64,000 nt of DNA from contig CAZBMW010000008.1 in NCBI GenBank assembly GCA_964493425.1, positions 1 through 64,000 of the forward strand, in the 5' to 3' direction. A program made the position numbers and the translations under genes. Positions within the stretch are counted from its first letter, which is position 1, and each line of letters begins with the position of its first letter. Below, one piece after another: positions 55,508-64,000 of this stretch. Under the pieces are notes generated by a model. It was not told the origin of the DNA. It did not search any database and saw only the letters and a program-made list of their open reading frames with translations. This DNA is from CAYLMG01 sp964493425 (GTDB lineage: Bacteria > Planctomycetota > Phycisphaerae > Sedimentisphaerales > Anaerobacaceae).

Positions 55508-56542
55508 ATGGTCAATAAAATCAAAAAGCCCAGGTTGATAGCCCTTGAGGTAACTCGTCATTGTCGTTTTCACTGCCCGCATTGCCGAGCCGACGCCGGT
55601 TTTATAGACCCAAACTCAGAGCTCACAACCGCTCAGTGGAAAAAAATCCTCAAATCCATCGCTGCCTTCACCAAATGCGTAATTATTTTTACCGGCGGCG
55701 AGCCTATGGAGCGTGCTGACATTTACGGGCTCATCAGGTTTGCACGCAAGCTCGGTTTTCAGCCGGTGCTGGCCACCTGCGGCTATCTTATTGATGAAGC
55801 CTCGATTAAAAAGTTTAAAGAGACCGGCCTTGTCGCTCTGTCGTTATCGCTTGACGGCGCTTCCGCCCAGACGCACGATGCAATCCGGCAGTCCGACGGC
55901 TCTTTCGATTCGGTTATCAAGGCTGCGAAACTGGCTGCAGATGCGGATTTGCCGTTCCAGGTTAATACCACCATAACCAAAATCAATGTTGACGAGGTAA
56001 ATGCAATCGCCCAGCTCGCCGAGCAGATAGGGGCCTGCTGTTTTAATCCTTTCATTTTTGTTCCTACCGGCCGGGGCCGCGAAATGCCGGAATATATGCT
56101 CGACCCTGTTGAGTACGAAACCTTGCTCAACCGCCTGCTCGATTTGAAACTCTCCGCACCCATCGACATCCGGGTTACGTGCGCTCCTCAATTTGCCAGG
56201 GTCTTTCATCAGTCGAGCGCCGAAAAAAGGGTCGGGGCTGTTAACGGATGTATAGGCGGAAGCGAGTTTGCGTTCGTAAGTAATACAGGTGATTTGCAGA
56301 TTTGTGGATTTTTGCAGATACCGGTGGGCAATATTCTGCAAAAAGGATTCAGCTTAAAAAAGACCTGGCAGGATTCGGAGCTGCTCAAACAAATCCGCGA
56401 CCGAGCCAGCTATACCGGCAAATGCGCCTCCTGCGACTGGCGCGAAATCTGCGGCGGTTGCAGGGCGAGGGCTTACGCTACTACAGGTGACTGTCTGGCT
56501 GCCGACCCCCTCTGCGAACACAAGTCGGGAGCGAAACGTTGA
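55508..56542 (+). CDS. ahbD: AhbD-like radical SAM heme synthase
   Basis: The 344-residue radical SAM protein has the cluster motif CRFHCPHC (about 18-25) and the SPASM-type end CASCDWREICGGCRARAYA. AhbD oxidatively decarboxylates two propionates of Fe-coproporphyrin III to give heme b, the last step of the siroheme route. The GCRARAYATTGD end is typical of AhbD. It is coupled to the ahbAB fusion, whose start overlaps its stop. Confidence is helped by ahbC and ahbAB in the window; AhbC-like or heme d1 enzymes are the alternatives. Confidence 0.9.
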   Translation: MVNKIKKPRLIALEVTRHCRFHCPHCRADAGFIDPNSELTTAQWKKILKSIAAFTKCVIIFTGGEPMERADIYGLIRFARKLGFQPVLATCGYLIDEASIKKFKETGLVALSLSLDGASAQTHDAIRQSDGSFDSVIKAAKLAADADLPFQVNTTITKINVDEVNAIAQLAEQIGACCFNPFIFVPTGRGREMPEYMLDPVEYETLLNRLLDLKLSAPIDIRVTCAPQFARVFHQSSAEKRVGAVNGCIGGSEFAFVSNTGDLQICGFLQIPVGNILQKGFSLKKTWQDSELLKQIRDRASYTGKCASCDWREICGGCRARAYATTGDCLAADPLCEHKSGAKR

Positions 56543-57483
56543 GAGCGCATCTGACAGATTTTCAAAAACGGCTCTGCAACGAGCTGCAAAACTGCGCACC
56601 CATAACTGAAAGACCGTTTCAGAAGATAGCTGATAAGCTAAACAAAAGCGAAAAACAAATCTTACTGCAAATAAAACAATTGCAGAAAAAGGCAGTTATC
56701 CGCAGATTCGGGCCTGTTATAAATTACAGGGCGCTCGGCCAGCAGAGCACGCTCGCGACAGCACACATAAAAAAACGCAAAATACCCGCAGTTGTGAAGG
56801 CTGTAAATGCCCTTGATGGCGTTTCGCATAATTACCTTCGCGGGCATTATTATAACCTGTGGTTTACACTTAGAGCCGATTCTCAAGGTCAGATTAAGAA
56901 AATCCTTGGTAAGCTATCAAAGAAGTTCGGCGCCGATTTTCATTCATTGCCTATGGTTAGACGGTTCAAGCTGGATGTGCGATTCGATGCCGAAAGTGAC
57001 GGCCTAAGATTGTTGAGAAGCCGGGCACATAAATTACCGGGAAAAAAGGTAAGACTGAGTGACATTGAGACGAGAGTTCTTTTAGGCCTGCAGCAGAATT
57101 TCAAGATAACGCCGCCGCCCTTTGATTACCTTTGCACGGGTGAGCTTAATATTGAAAAAGTACTGAGTACGATTAAGGGCCTGTTGAAAAAGGGTGTTTT
57201 GCGGAGGATGGCGGCGGTCATTGATTATAGAAAAATAGGTTTCAGGGCGAATGTACTCTTCGCCTGCAAGGTATCAAAAAGTCGGATTAAAAAGATAGGC
57301 GAGGCATTGGCAAAACTGTCGATCGTAAGCCACTGTTACAGCAGAAAAGGTTTCAAAGGTTTTGATTATAATCTTTTCGCTATGATACATAGTGATAGTT
57401 TTGACAGGATTGACAGGATAGTTGGCGATTTTGTCGGAAAAGAAGGGATAAGGAAATTTGCACTTCTGCCTACAGTGATTTAA
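56539..57483 (+). CDS. Fused siroheme decarboxylase AhbA-AhbB (Lrp/AsnC-like)
   Basis: The product has 314 residues made of two Lrp/AsnC-like units in tandem. The first (about 1-150) has the helix-turn-helix LNKSEKQILLQIKQLQKKAVIRR-type segment and SHNYLRGHYYNLWFTL. The second (about 160-314) has STIKGLLKKGVLRRM and SHCYSRKGFKGFDYNLFAMIH. The SH-x-Y and YNLF/W signatures belong to the AhbA/AhbB and NirDL/GH decarboxylases. Usually AhbA and AhbB are separate genes that form a heterodimer; here one chain carries both. The TTG start overlaps the ahbD stop and is preceded by GGAGCG. Confidence 0.9.
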   Translation: MRAHLTDFQKRLCNELQNCAPITERPFQKIADKLNKSEKQILLQIKQLQKKAVIRRFGPVINYRALGQQSTLATAHIKKRKIPAVVKAVNALDGVSHNYLRGHYYNLWFTLRADSQGQIKKILGKLSKKFGADFHSLPMVRRFKLDVRFDAESDGLRLLRSRAHKLPGKKVRLSDIETRVLLGLQQNFKITPPPFDYLCTGELNIEKVLSTIKGLLKKGVLRRMAAVIDYRKIGFRANVLFACKVSKSRIKKIGEALAKLSIVSHCYSRKGFKGFDYNLFAMIHSDSFDRIDRIVGDFVGKEGIRKFALLPTVI

Positions 57484-57669
57484 TAAATCCTAAATCCGAA
57501 CATCGAAATCCGAAACAATAACGAATCATCGAAATTCTAATTACCAAAACGGATTTAAGCCGCAGAGAACACAGGGGAAAAGTGATGAGAGATTAAGACG
57601 GCAGAAGTGGACGATAGAATCTCAACTGATTCAGATAAAAAATTAGTGACTGTTTCTGTTTTCGTGCTG

Positions 57670-57891
57670 CTATTTTTTAAAGTAACTCGCCTTGAACCAG
57701 TTGAAATTTAAGATAATATGCAGAAGGATAAGTGCGATTAGTATCGTTCCGCCGCCTTCGTGAAAAAACTCAAAAGCATCGGGCGAGATTTTGTCGTGAA
57801 ACAAACCTGTAACGGCCTGGCTGACAAAGAACACAAGCAAAACCGGGTTCAAAATTTTAAGAGCAGTATTTCTTTTCATAATCTTTCCCAT
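57670..57891 (-). CDS. Small membrane protein, DUF4405-like
   Basis: The product has 73 residues with two hydrophobic helices (about 13-30 and 46-65). The His residues in FFHEGGG and LLHIILNFNWF recall DUF4405 proteins, which resemble small cytochrome b-like heme-binding units, but this is only a pattern match. A second start 12 bp inside (MKRNT) is possible. It lies just before the helix-hairpin-helix gene on the same strand, 15 bp apart. Confidence 0.55.
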   Translation of the reverse strand: MGKIMKRNTALKILNPVLLVFFVSQAVTGLFHDKISPDAFEFFHEGGGTILIALILLHIILNFNWFKASYFKK

Positions 57892-57906
57892 TCCAAAAAG
57901 TAGTTC

Positions 57907-58182
57907 TTACAAAGGGGATTTTTTGTTTTTCCAGTTGTACCATTTCAGCAGCTTCGGGTCGTGGTTTTTGTTCGAAGCGTAATAAACGGCACAACGCAAG
58001 ACGTAAAGCACACATTTATCAACGGCAGCGGCTTTGACATTACAGAGCTTTTTGTAAAGCTGTTCAGCAGATCGGCCTTTGAGGTCGTCAACGGAATTCA
58101 GGCCTATACTTCGTAAATCCTGAGCAATTTTTCGGCCTACACCGGGGATTTGATCTAATTGTCGTTGGGTTCTTGAAGACAT
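57907..58182 (-). CDS. Helix-hairpin-helix protein of the Cdd1/pathogenicity-locus family
   Basis: I start at the ATG at 58182; a TTG 15 bp upstream is the alternative. The product of about 91 residues contains the helix-hairpin-helix LDQIPGVGRKIAQDLRSIGL and then SAEQLYKKLCNVKAAAVDKCVLYVLRCAVYYAS, a pattern I recognise from the Cdd1/PF11731 group. Its role is unknown; the fold suggests non-specific DNA binding. It is upstream of, and probably cotranscribed with, the small membrane protein. Confidence 0.8.
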   Translation of the reverse strand: MSSRTQRQLDQIPGVGRKIAQDLRSIGLNSVDDLKGRSAEQLYKKLCNVKAAAVDKCVLYVLRCAVYYASNKNHDPKLLKWYNWKNKKSPL

Positions 58183-58290
58183 AAAAATATATCCCAAACA
58201 AAATTCAAGTTATTACAAAAGGATATGATATTGTTTTTGGATGAAAGTACAAGAAACTTTGGAAGGAAGAATTCTAATCAGTTGGTTTTC

Positions 58291-58319
58291 TTGACAGGGG
58301 GTTGTTTTTGCGGTATTAT
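58291..58319 (+). promoter_or_regulatory. Promoter for the rhomboid gene
   Basis: Perfect TTGACA (58291-58296), 17-nt spacer, TATTAT (58314-58319), 32 bp before the start codon. A GGGAGAGG ribosome site follows. Confidence 0.75.
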
Positions 58320-58351
58320 TTGTAGAAATTTAAAAGAAATGGGAGAGGCGA

Positions 58352-59290
58352 ATGATAATACCGTGGCGAGTTGATGTTCCCCGGGAGCGCCGGCCGATAG
58401 TCAATTATTTGTTCGTTGCGATAATATTTATTGTTTTCGGCTGGGAAGTTAACAGCCCCATCGAGAAAATCGAGCCATTCGTTCTGAGCGGATTGAATAT
58501 TAAAGGCTTGTTCGGCCATATATGGCTGCACGGCGGGATTTTCCATCTGTTGGGTAATGCCTTGTTTCTGTGGATATTCGGCAACGCGGTCTGCGCGAAG
58601 GTCGGCAACCTGCTTTATCCGGCGATTTATGTGTTTGTCGGTATGCTTGCCGGCCTGATACAGTTGACTATCACGGGCGGGGCGATTATAGGCGCTAGTG
58701 GGGCTATAACGGGCGTCGTAGGAATGTATCTTGTTTACTTCTGGGAAAATGATATTACCTGCTACTGGATTTTGGTTCCTTTTGTCCGCAGTTTTACGGT
58801 TAGAAGTTTCTGGATGATTCTTTTATGGATTTTTTATGATATCTTGGGAGTAATGCTGGGCGGCCAGGGAATTGGTTATTTTGCTCACCTGTCGGGATAT
58901 GCCGCGGGTTTCGGGATTGCTGTTTTGCTGATTCAAACCGGTGTAATAAAGATGGAAAGGTATGAAAAGTCACTGCTGGAGCACTGGGGCTTAGACAAAT
59001 CCAAAAGCCGGGAGCGAGGCAGTTTGGGCAGACTTTACGGCGGCTTCGCACGGGATTTGGAATACCTTAATTCGGTTCAAATATCACAGCCGACAAAGGC
59101 TAAGCAGGTAACAACGGAGCCGCCTGAAAAGATAAGTCTGTCAGAGTTACAGCAAAAGCCCAACCAGCCGCAGCAGTTTATTCGCCTGCAGTGTCCCTGT
59201 GGGAAAAGGCTGAAAGTACCGGCTGAATATGCAGGGAGAATCGGTAGCTGCCCGGCCTGTAAAAAACGCATCAGAATTCCTTCAAATTGA
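58352..59290 (+). CDS. Rhomboid-family intramembrane serine protease with C-terminal zinc-ribbon-like tail
   Basis: The product has 312 residues. Six membrane helices (about 15-205) contain the Ser/His dyad: Ser in GASGAITG and His in YFAHLSGYAAGF. The HxxxN segment HLLGNALFLW is present. Rhomboids cut membrane helices, often of regulatory or surface proteins. The soluble tail ends with CPCGKRLKVPAEYAGRIGSCPACKKR, two CxC/CxxC pairs that probably bind zinc. It stands alone with its own promoter. The substrate is unknown. Confidence 0.92.
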   Translation: MIIPWRVDVPRERRPIVNYLFVAIIFIVFGWEVNSPIEKIEPFVLSGLNIKGLFGHIWLHGGIFHLLGNALFLWIFGNAVCAKVGNLLYPAIYVFVGMLAGLIQLTITGGAIIGASGAITGVVGMYLVYFWENDITCYWILVPFVRSFTVRSFWMILLWIFYDILGVMLGGQGIGYFAHLSGYAAGFGIAVLLIQTGVIKMERYEKSLLEHWGLDKSKSRERGSLGRLYGGFARDLEYLNSVQISQPTKAKQVTTEPPEKISLSELQQKPNQPQQFIRLQCPCGKRLKVPAEYAGRIGSCPACKKRIRIPSN

Positions 59291-59401
59291 TAGCTCGACT
59301 GAGATAGTCAAAAGGCTGCGAATCAGATATAAACTTGCTTGCTGAATTATGGTCGTTCGCTTACTACCATTGTTCTGCAGTGATACTACTCATTAAAGAG
59401 G

Positions 59402-61892
59402 TCACGGTCCCGGCGGACAGTCGTCAGGCGGAGGATACCCCTTATAAGTCATTAATATAGCCCCGTCTATGTCATCCACGCACCAATCCCTGTTAAAATC
59501 GGCACAAGGTTCATAGCCTGCTTCACCGTAGCACGTCCCGTATGCAGCCTCAAAGATAGATTCGTCGTCATCGTCGACTGCGGCATCGCAATTGGCATCA
59601 CCATGGCACTGAGTGAGGCAGTCCCAGCACGGCGGATAGCCGCAGTTCGGGTCTTCCCAGTCAACTAAGCCGTCGCAATCATCGTCTATGCCGTTATCAC
59701 ATATTTCTAAATCGTCTCCGGTATCATCGGTACACCTCTGTATGCCGCCTTCACATACCCATACACCCTCTAGGCATAAGTCTGTGTCATTTCCATCACA
59801 AGCTGCTCCATACCATGGCTCGTCCGCACCATCCGGTGTGGCGGGATTACAGTCATTATCTATGCCATCACAGACCTCCAAATTATCTCCTGTATTATCG
59901 GTACAGGTTTGCATGCCGTCTATACATACATATGCACCCTCTAGGCATAAGTCTGTGTCATTTCCATCACAAGCTGCTCCATACCATGGNNNNNNNNNNN
60001 NNNNNNNNNNNNNNNNNNNNNNNNNNNNNNNNNNNNNNNNNNNNNNNNNNNNNNNNNNNNNNNNNNNNNNNNNNNNNNNNNNNNNNNNNCTCGTCCATAC
60101 CATCCGGTGTGGCAGGATTGCAGTCATTGTCTATGCCATCACAGACCTCTAAATTATCTCCAGTATCATCGGTACACATCTGTATTCCGTCTATACATAC
60201 ATATATACCCTCTGCACATAGATCTGTGTCATTTCCATCACAAGCTGCTCCATACCATGGCTCGTCCGCACCATCTGGTGTGGCGGGATTACAGTCATTG
60301 TCTATGCCATCACAGAGTTCCAAACTGTCTCCCGTAGTATCGGTACATGTCTGCATGCCGCCTTGACATACCCATACACCCTCTTGGCATAGGTCTGAGT
60401 CATCTCCATCACACGCTGCTCCATACCATGGCTCGTCCGCACCATCCGGTGTAGCAGGATTACAGTCATTGTCTATGCCATCACAGAGTTCCAAATTATC
60501 TCCTGTATTATCGATACACGTTTGTATGCCGCCTTGACATACCCATATACCCTCTTTGCATAGGTCTGAGTCATCTCCATCGCAAGCTGCTCCATACCAT
60601 GGCTCGTCCATACCATCTGGTGTGGCGGGATTGCAGTCATTGTCTTTGCCGTCACACAACTCAGGCGCTCCCGGATATACAGTTACATCAAAATCATCAC
60701 AATCATCTCCGCCACACGCTTCATCGATAAATGTATCACCGTCGAGGTCTTTGTTGTCTGTCAAGCCGTCACAATCATTGTCTTTGCCGTCACAGACCTC
60801 GTATGCTCCCGGATGTATATCTGGGTCTGTATCGTTACAATCATCTCCGCCGCACGCTTCATCGATATATCCATCATCGTCGGAGTCCTTGTTGTCTATC
60901 GTACCGTCACAGTCATTGTCTTTGCCGTCACAGACCTCATCTGCTCCCGGATTTACCGTTGGGTCCGTATCATCGCAGTCAATTCCGGGGTACGTGCAAG
61001 CAGCACTTGCTGTTTGTCCGTAACCGTCTCCGTCCATATCCGTGCACGTTGTCTCCACGGTCTCGAGGTAAACATCGGCAAGGCGGGCAAGGTCGTGCAG
61101 ATTGACTGCCCCGTCGAAGTTATTGTCGCCGGCCATTAGATATCCATTGTATTCTTGGTTGTCGAAGGTTTGCTCTCCCTCCAGGTAGAGTCGGCCTGTA
61201 AAGAGCAGGTCCGGACGAGTGACCTCAAACGGATAGCCCTCGGGGTCGGCGTCGGGATTAAACGCAATCAGCTCTTCGACCTCCGTACCCGGCTCGACAT
61301 GCATCACCGTAAATCCCGGCAGCTCCGGCGAATACCCATCGGTAATATCATAGTATACCGTATTGGGATCTGTCTCAGGCGGCGGTGTAGTATAAGGTTG
61401 GCCGGCATCCAGCCACTCGCCAAGGTCCACGAATACATAGAGTTCCTGATTGCCGGTTATATGACCGTTTGGGTCGCCTATGGTCGGTACAATCACTTGC
61501 CCAACGCCGTACTCATATGGTACATAATCTTCGAAATAATCGTAGAGAGGCCCAAGAATCCAGCGTTGTCGCCAGCAGGACCTTGGACAAGGCCGGGCTA
61601 CATATTTTCTCCAGGTGACATTATAGCAGGGCCATCCCCATTCGTGACGAACCAGCCAGTCATTGCACCACCACGGCAGATACCCGCCTATGGTCTGGCA
61701 TCGCCACATATATTTGCGGTAAACTAAAGGTATGGTGACTCTTCGGCAGTTTCGCGTTGGCCAGACTGTTATGTGACCTCGGCGCCAGGCGTGGTAGCGC
61801 CACCTGGCGGCTTCGGACGTTTGCGAGAGGACGCCTATTATTACTACTACTAAAACTAGAGCTAAAATTATACTCTTTGTTCTTTTACACAT
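59402..61892 (-). CDS. Secreted Asp/Cys-rich tandem-repeat protein with dockerin-like domains, interrupted by an assembly gap
   Basis: One gene, although the 100-N gap at 59990-60089 throws it out of frame (100 is not a multiple of 3). The signal peptide is about 1-28 (SQTSEA). Residues about 28-115 are rich in Trp, Arg, Cys and Tyr. A dockerin-like segment (GDNNFDGAVNLHDLARLAD) is followed by several DxDxD/CDGxDNDCDG units of the putative metal-binding (MopRM-like) type. Tandem 57-residue repeats (PWYGAACDG) come next, and the C-terminus has another Ca-binding pair (CHGDANCDAAVDDDD). It is probably a Ca-loaded surface or extracellular protein. No catalytic domain is visible. The repeat number is not reliable because of the gap. 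Confidence 0.8.
59690..60658 (-). repeat. 57-residue (171-bp) tandem repeats
   Basis: Five copies of the unit beginning CDGxDNDCNPATPDGxDE and containing PWYGAACDG are visible if the gap hides none. Each copy differs by a few residues, e.g. LCQEGVWVCQGG and LCLEGAYVCIDG. The copies are very similar at the DNA level, which is enough to break short-read assembly. Confidence 0.9.
59990..60089. other. Assembly gap of 100 N
   Basis: A run of exactly 100 N, the conventional filler for a gap of unknown length. The flanking bases ccatgg and ctcgtc join exactly as in the intact repeat units, so the missing sequence is zero or a whole number of 171-bp units. Confidence 0.98.
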
Positions 61893-62103
61893 TCCTGCTT
61901 TCCTTTCATCTTTCTAACAATTGATATATAATAACACGGACACTCCACCAAGACAGATTCATTAAATATTTTCATTTACTTATGAGTTGTTTTTGCTCCT
62001 CAAATATTGCTTACTTAATATTACCAGATTCGAGTGAGAAAAGCAATAATATTTTCCATTTTTGGTGGATTTTGCTTGTTTTTCTCGAATGAAATTAACA
62101 GGG

Positions 62104-62145
62104 CAAAAGAAAAAGGGCTGTGAGTGGAAGTCTCACAGCCCTTTT
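62104..62145 (-). terminator. Strong intrinsic terminator after the DUF7901-like gene
   Basis: A 14-bp perfect stem aaaagggctgtgag (62111-62124) / ctcacagccctttt (62132-62145), 7-nt loop. Read on the minus strand it is followed by a T-rich run. It is 20 bp after the stop of the gene ending at 62165. Confidence 0.88.
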
Positions 62146-62164
62146 GGTTTTTTAAATTTATCAC

Positions 62165-64000
62165 TTAATAAAGATACGAGTCGCAGCATTGCAGCCACTG
62201 CTTAGCGAGGATAGCAACATCAACGAAGTTGACTATGCCGTCTCTATTAAGGTCTGCACAGGGTATTGCCGGCCGCTCATTTGTCGTGAGCTGGAACGCA
62301 ACGTCCCAGGAATAGGCCTCTTCGGGCGGGTCTTCCGGGAACTTGATGGGCTGGCCGTCGCCGAACCATGAGCCTACTGTCGGCGGCCAGGTGCCGTCGG
62401 CTGTCATAGAGATTCTTACGGCGTCATCGTTCCATTCCGGCCTGCGAGTCTTCCAGCCCCACGGGTAGAAGTTCGGGTCGTCGTAGTCCCACGGGTCGTA
62501 AATCGGAGCAATGCTCAGCCAGTAAACCGTGCCGTCCGGATTATCTTCATCCAGTTCCTGCACGAACCATTCATCCTGTGAGAGCAACTGATTGAACTGA
62601 AAGCACGTATCCATCGGGTAATCGTAGCCTGGTTCATTCGGCTCCCAGTCACCGCCCATACGCGGGTCTCTGTCGTAGCCGGAGAAGTTCCAGACCCAGT
62701 TTGTGCATTCGATTTCCCAGATAAGCTCGCCTGGATGGCTGAACGATGTTGGGTCACCGGGGTCGGTGTCGGGGATATCGGTCCATATTCCAATGTGGAA
62801 TGCCTTCGGCAGTACCGGCGGCAGGTACGGCTGAGACCAGCCGAGAAATGAGCCCCACCAGTGGATATCGGTGACAGGGCGGTCGTCTGTGCACAGCCAG
62901 TCGTCGGCAATCATCGGCGGATTATTGTAATCGGATGACTCGTCCCAGCCGATGATAATAGGCGGGTCACCGTTGGGGTCGGCTACGACGGGTGGCTGAT
63001 TCCATTTCGGGTATACACCTTTTTCTACGGTTGTCTTCGGAGTGACCATCATCCAATGCCAATAGTTCCACATAAACATCCAGCCTCCCGGCCCTGGGGC
63101 AGTACTTGGCCCGCCAATCCAGTTGCCGTTTTCGTCAACAATTATCCAATCGACGCTGCTGAGGTTAAACGCGGGATTGTTCACATAACTTGATGCAACC
63201 GGCGTAGCTGCGTTGACACCGATTTTCGAGGTATCAATGGTAATCGTAGTCGGCGTGTTCCAGATAATGGGACAACCGCTGCCGGCTGAACCGCAGTTCC
63301 AGTACCAGGCACGTACCGGACCACCCGGCGATGGGCTGTTCTGCAGGCCGAGCGAGACTTGGGTTATATTTCCAGATGCGCCGAACTGAGGTGCGGTTAC
63401 TGTTACGGTAATGAGGCAGTTTCTGAAGTCAGGGTCTTCGCCGTATGTTAACTTCCAGGCACTTGAGATATTTTCGCCGGCCATACCATCGATGTTCCAG
63501 GCCATAACCAGGCCTTCATCATTTGGCTCGTAACCGCCGGCTCCGCCGCCTTCCCAGACGTAAAGCTCCGGTGTCGAGAAGTAGCCGTCGGGGTATGGTT
63601 CGTTTGGTTCTTCGCAGAAGGTGTGCCATTGCGCTATGTAATCGTAGAAGCCATCAGAAGTCATCGGCGTGATATATCTGCTCTCTAATGCTTTGAGCCA
63701 TTGCTTGATGCGGTCAAAGAATCCGTACGGTGTTACGGTTGAAGGTGGTCCGGGCTCTTTCGGGCATTCAATTACAAATTTTTCGAGCTCCATGCCGTCA
63801 ATATAATCGGTTGTTGCATCACCACAGAGAGGTGAGGTGTGCATCGGGTCGGAATTGGCGTCTTTCTGATTGTCGTCGAATAGGTCGAAATCGACGGTGC
63901 CGTCCGATTTGAGGCGAACGCCTGCGAGGACTTCGACGTGGCCTTTGAGGTCAACCTCGATGTCCTGTCCTCTTTTTAGCTCCTTCATTAAATCCTGCAG
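62165..64000 (-). CDS. Secreted protein with dockerin-like C-terminus, 5' partial
   Basis: The frame stays open to the window edge, so the N-terminus and any signal peptide are missing and the ATG at 63988 is probably internal. About 611 residues are visible. The middle is rich in Trp, Pro, Asp and Gly and contains WDESSDYNNPPMIADDWLC and IHWWGSFLGW, a pattern I associate with a Planctomycetota-specific domain (DUF7901-like); I am not certain of the name. The C-terminus is a dockerin-like pair, DLNRDGIVNFVDVAILAKQWL. It is probably extracellular and binds Ca2+. Its biochemical function is unknown. Confidence 0.75.
   Translation of the reverse strand: MQDLMKELKRGQDIEVDLKGHVEVLAGVRLKSDGTVDFDLFDDNQKDANSDPMHTSPLCGDATTDYIDGMELEKFVIECPKEPGPPSTVTPYGFFDRIKQWLKALESRYITPMTSDGFYDYIAQWHTFCEEPNEPYPDGYFSTPELYVWEGGGAGGYEPNDEGLVMAWNIDGMAGENISSAWKLTYGEDPDFRNCLITVTVTAPQFGASGNITQVSLGLQNSPSPGGPVRAWYWNCGSAGSGCPIIWNTPTTITIDTSKIGVNAATPVASSYVNNPAFNLSSVDWIIVDENGNWIGGPSTAPGPGGWMFMWNYWHWMMVTPKTTVEKGVYPKWNQPPVVADPNGDPPIIIGWDESSDYNNPPMIADDWLCTDDRPVTDIHWWGSFLGWSQPYLPPVLPKAFHIGIWTDIPDTDPGDPTSFSHPGELIWEIECTNWVWNFSGYDRDPRMGGDWEPNEPGYDYPMDTCFQFNQLLSQDEWFVQELDEDNPDGTVYWLSIAPIYDPWDYDDPNFYPWGWKTRRPEWNDDAVRISMTADGTWPPTVGSWFGDGQPIKFPEDPPEEAYSWDVAFQLTTNERPAIPCADLNRDGIVNFVDVAILAKQWLQCCDSYLY

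Noticed and set aside
57484..57669. Repetitive stretch aaatcc/gaaatccgaaac after the ahbAB gene
   Set aside because: Low-complexity intergenic sequence without coding or clear structural features; not a CRISPR array because there are no regular spacers.
59402..60127. Separate gene downstream of the N gap
   Set aside because: It is the same repeat protein, shifted only by the 100-base filler; the flanks join in frame when the Ns are removed.

Overview
The window looks like a scaffold from a genome bin of an anaerobic Planctomycetota bacterium, most likely class Phycisphaerae (Sedimentisphaerales-like). I base this on several secreted proteins ending in dockerin-like Ca-binding pairs of the D-x-N-x-D-G type followed by LxxxWL, a very large secreted beta-helix protein, an Ahb-type (siroheme-dependent) heme pathway typical of anaerobes, and AsnA together with an AsnRS. 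A 100-N gap shows that this is a scaffold. I see no rRNA, tRNA, CRISPR array or intact transposase. The taxonomic call is inference from gene content.

Layout. 1-10.1 kb (+): the end of a secretin with a Gly/Tyr repeat, then a 2812-residue beta-helix protein. 10.1-14.9 kb (-): aroA-aroC and a secreted subtilisin-like protein, with a palindromic MITE-like element between them. 15.3-23.4 kb: a PilZ protein, a pyrR-pyrB-pyrC operon, a YacP-like NYN protein and a multi-PAS histidine kinase with its NarL-type regulator. 23.9-26.9 kb (-): asnS and glyS. 27-30.4 kb: lepB, a membrane protein, an AEC transporter and a secreted rhodanese/dockerin protein. 30.4-37.6 kb (-): rpmA, obgE, coaX, a membrane protein, an MnmE-like GTPase, mutS and a DUF2284 protein, most of them tightly packed. 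A TlpA-like protein follows at 37.7-38.5 kb (-). 38.7-44.3 kb (+): three CPA2-type cation/proton antiporters with an EIIA-like gene among them. 44.3-45.9 kb: rnpA, a MerR regulator and an MCE protein. 46-51.9 kb (+): hemA-hemC-cobA/hemD-ahbC-hemB. 52-55 kb: an FHA-GAF protein, asnA and a membrane protein. 55.5-57.5 kb (+): ahbD and an ahbA-ahbB fusion. 57.7-59.3 kb: two small proteins and a rhomboid protease. 59.4-64 kb (-): two secreted repeat/dockerin proteins; the first contains the gap and the second runs off the window.

How the genes work together. The heme genes cover glutamyl-tRNA to uroporphyrinogen III and precorrin-2, then siroheme decarboxylation (AhbAB), deacetylation (AhbC) and the final oxidative decarboxylation (AhbD). 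hemL and the precorrin-2 dehydrogenase/ferrochelatase are not in the window. The pyr genes cover carbamoyl-aspartate and dihydroorotate formation. aroA and aroC are the last two steps to chorismate, and both are divergent. The secreted proteins suggest a large extracellular or surface repertoire, plausibly for polysaccharide use or adhesion.

I found no clearly new multi-gene system. The best leads are the chorismate synthase with altered catalytic motifs, the MnmE-like GTPase without its C-terminal Cys motif, the antiporter/EIIA cluster, the AhbA-AhbB fusion, and the 57-residue tandem repeat whose assembly gap falls exactly on a repeat junction.
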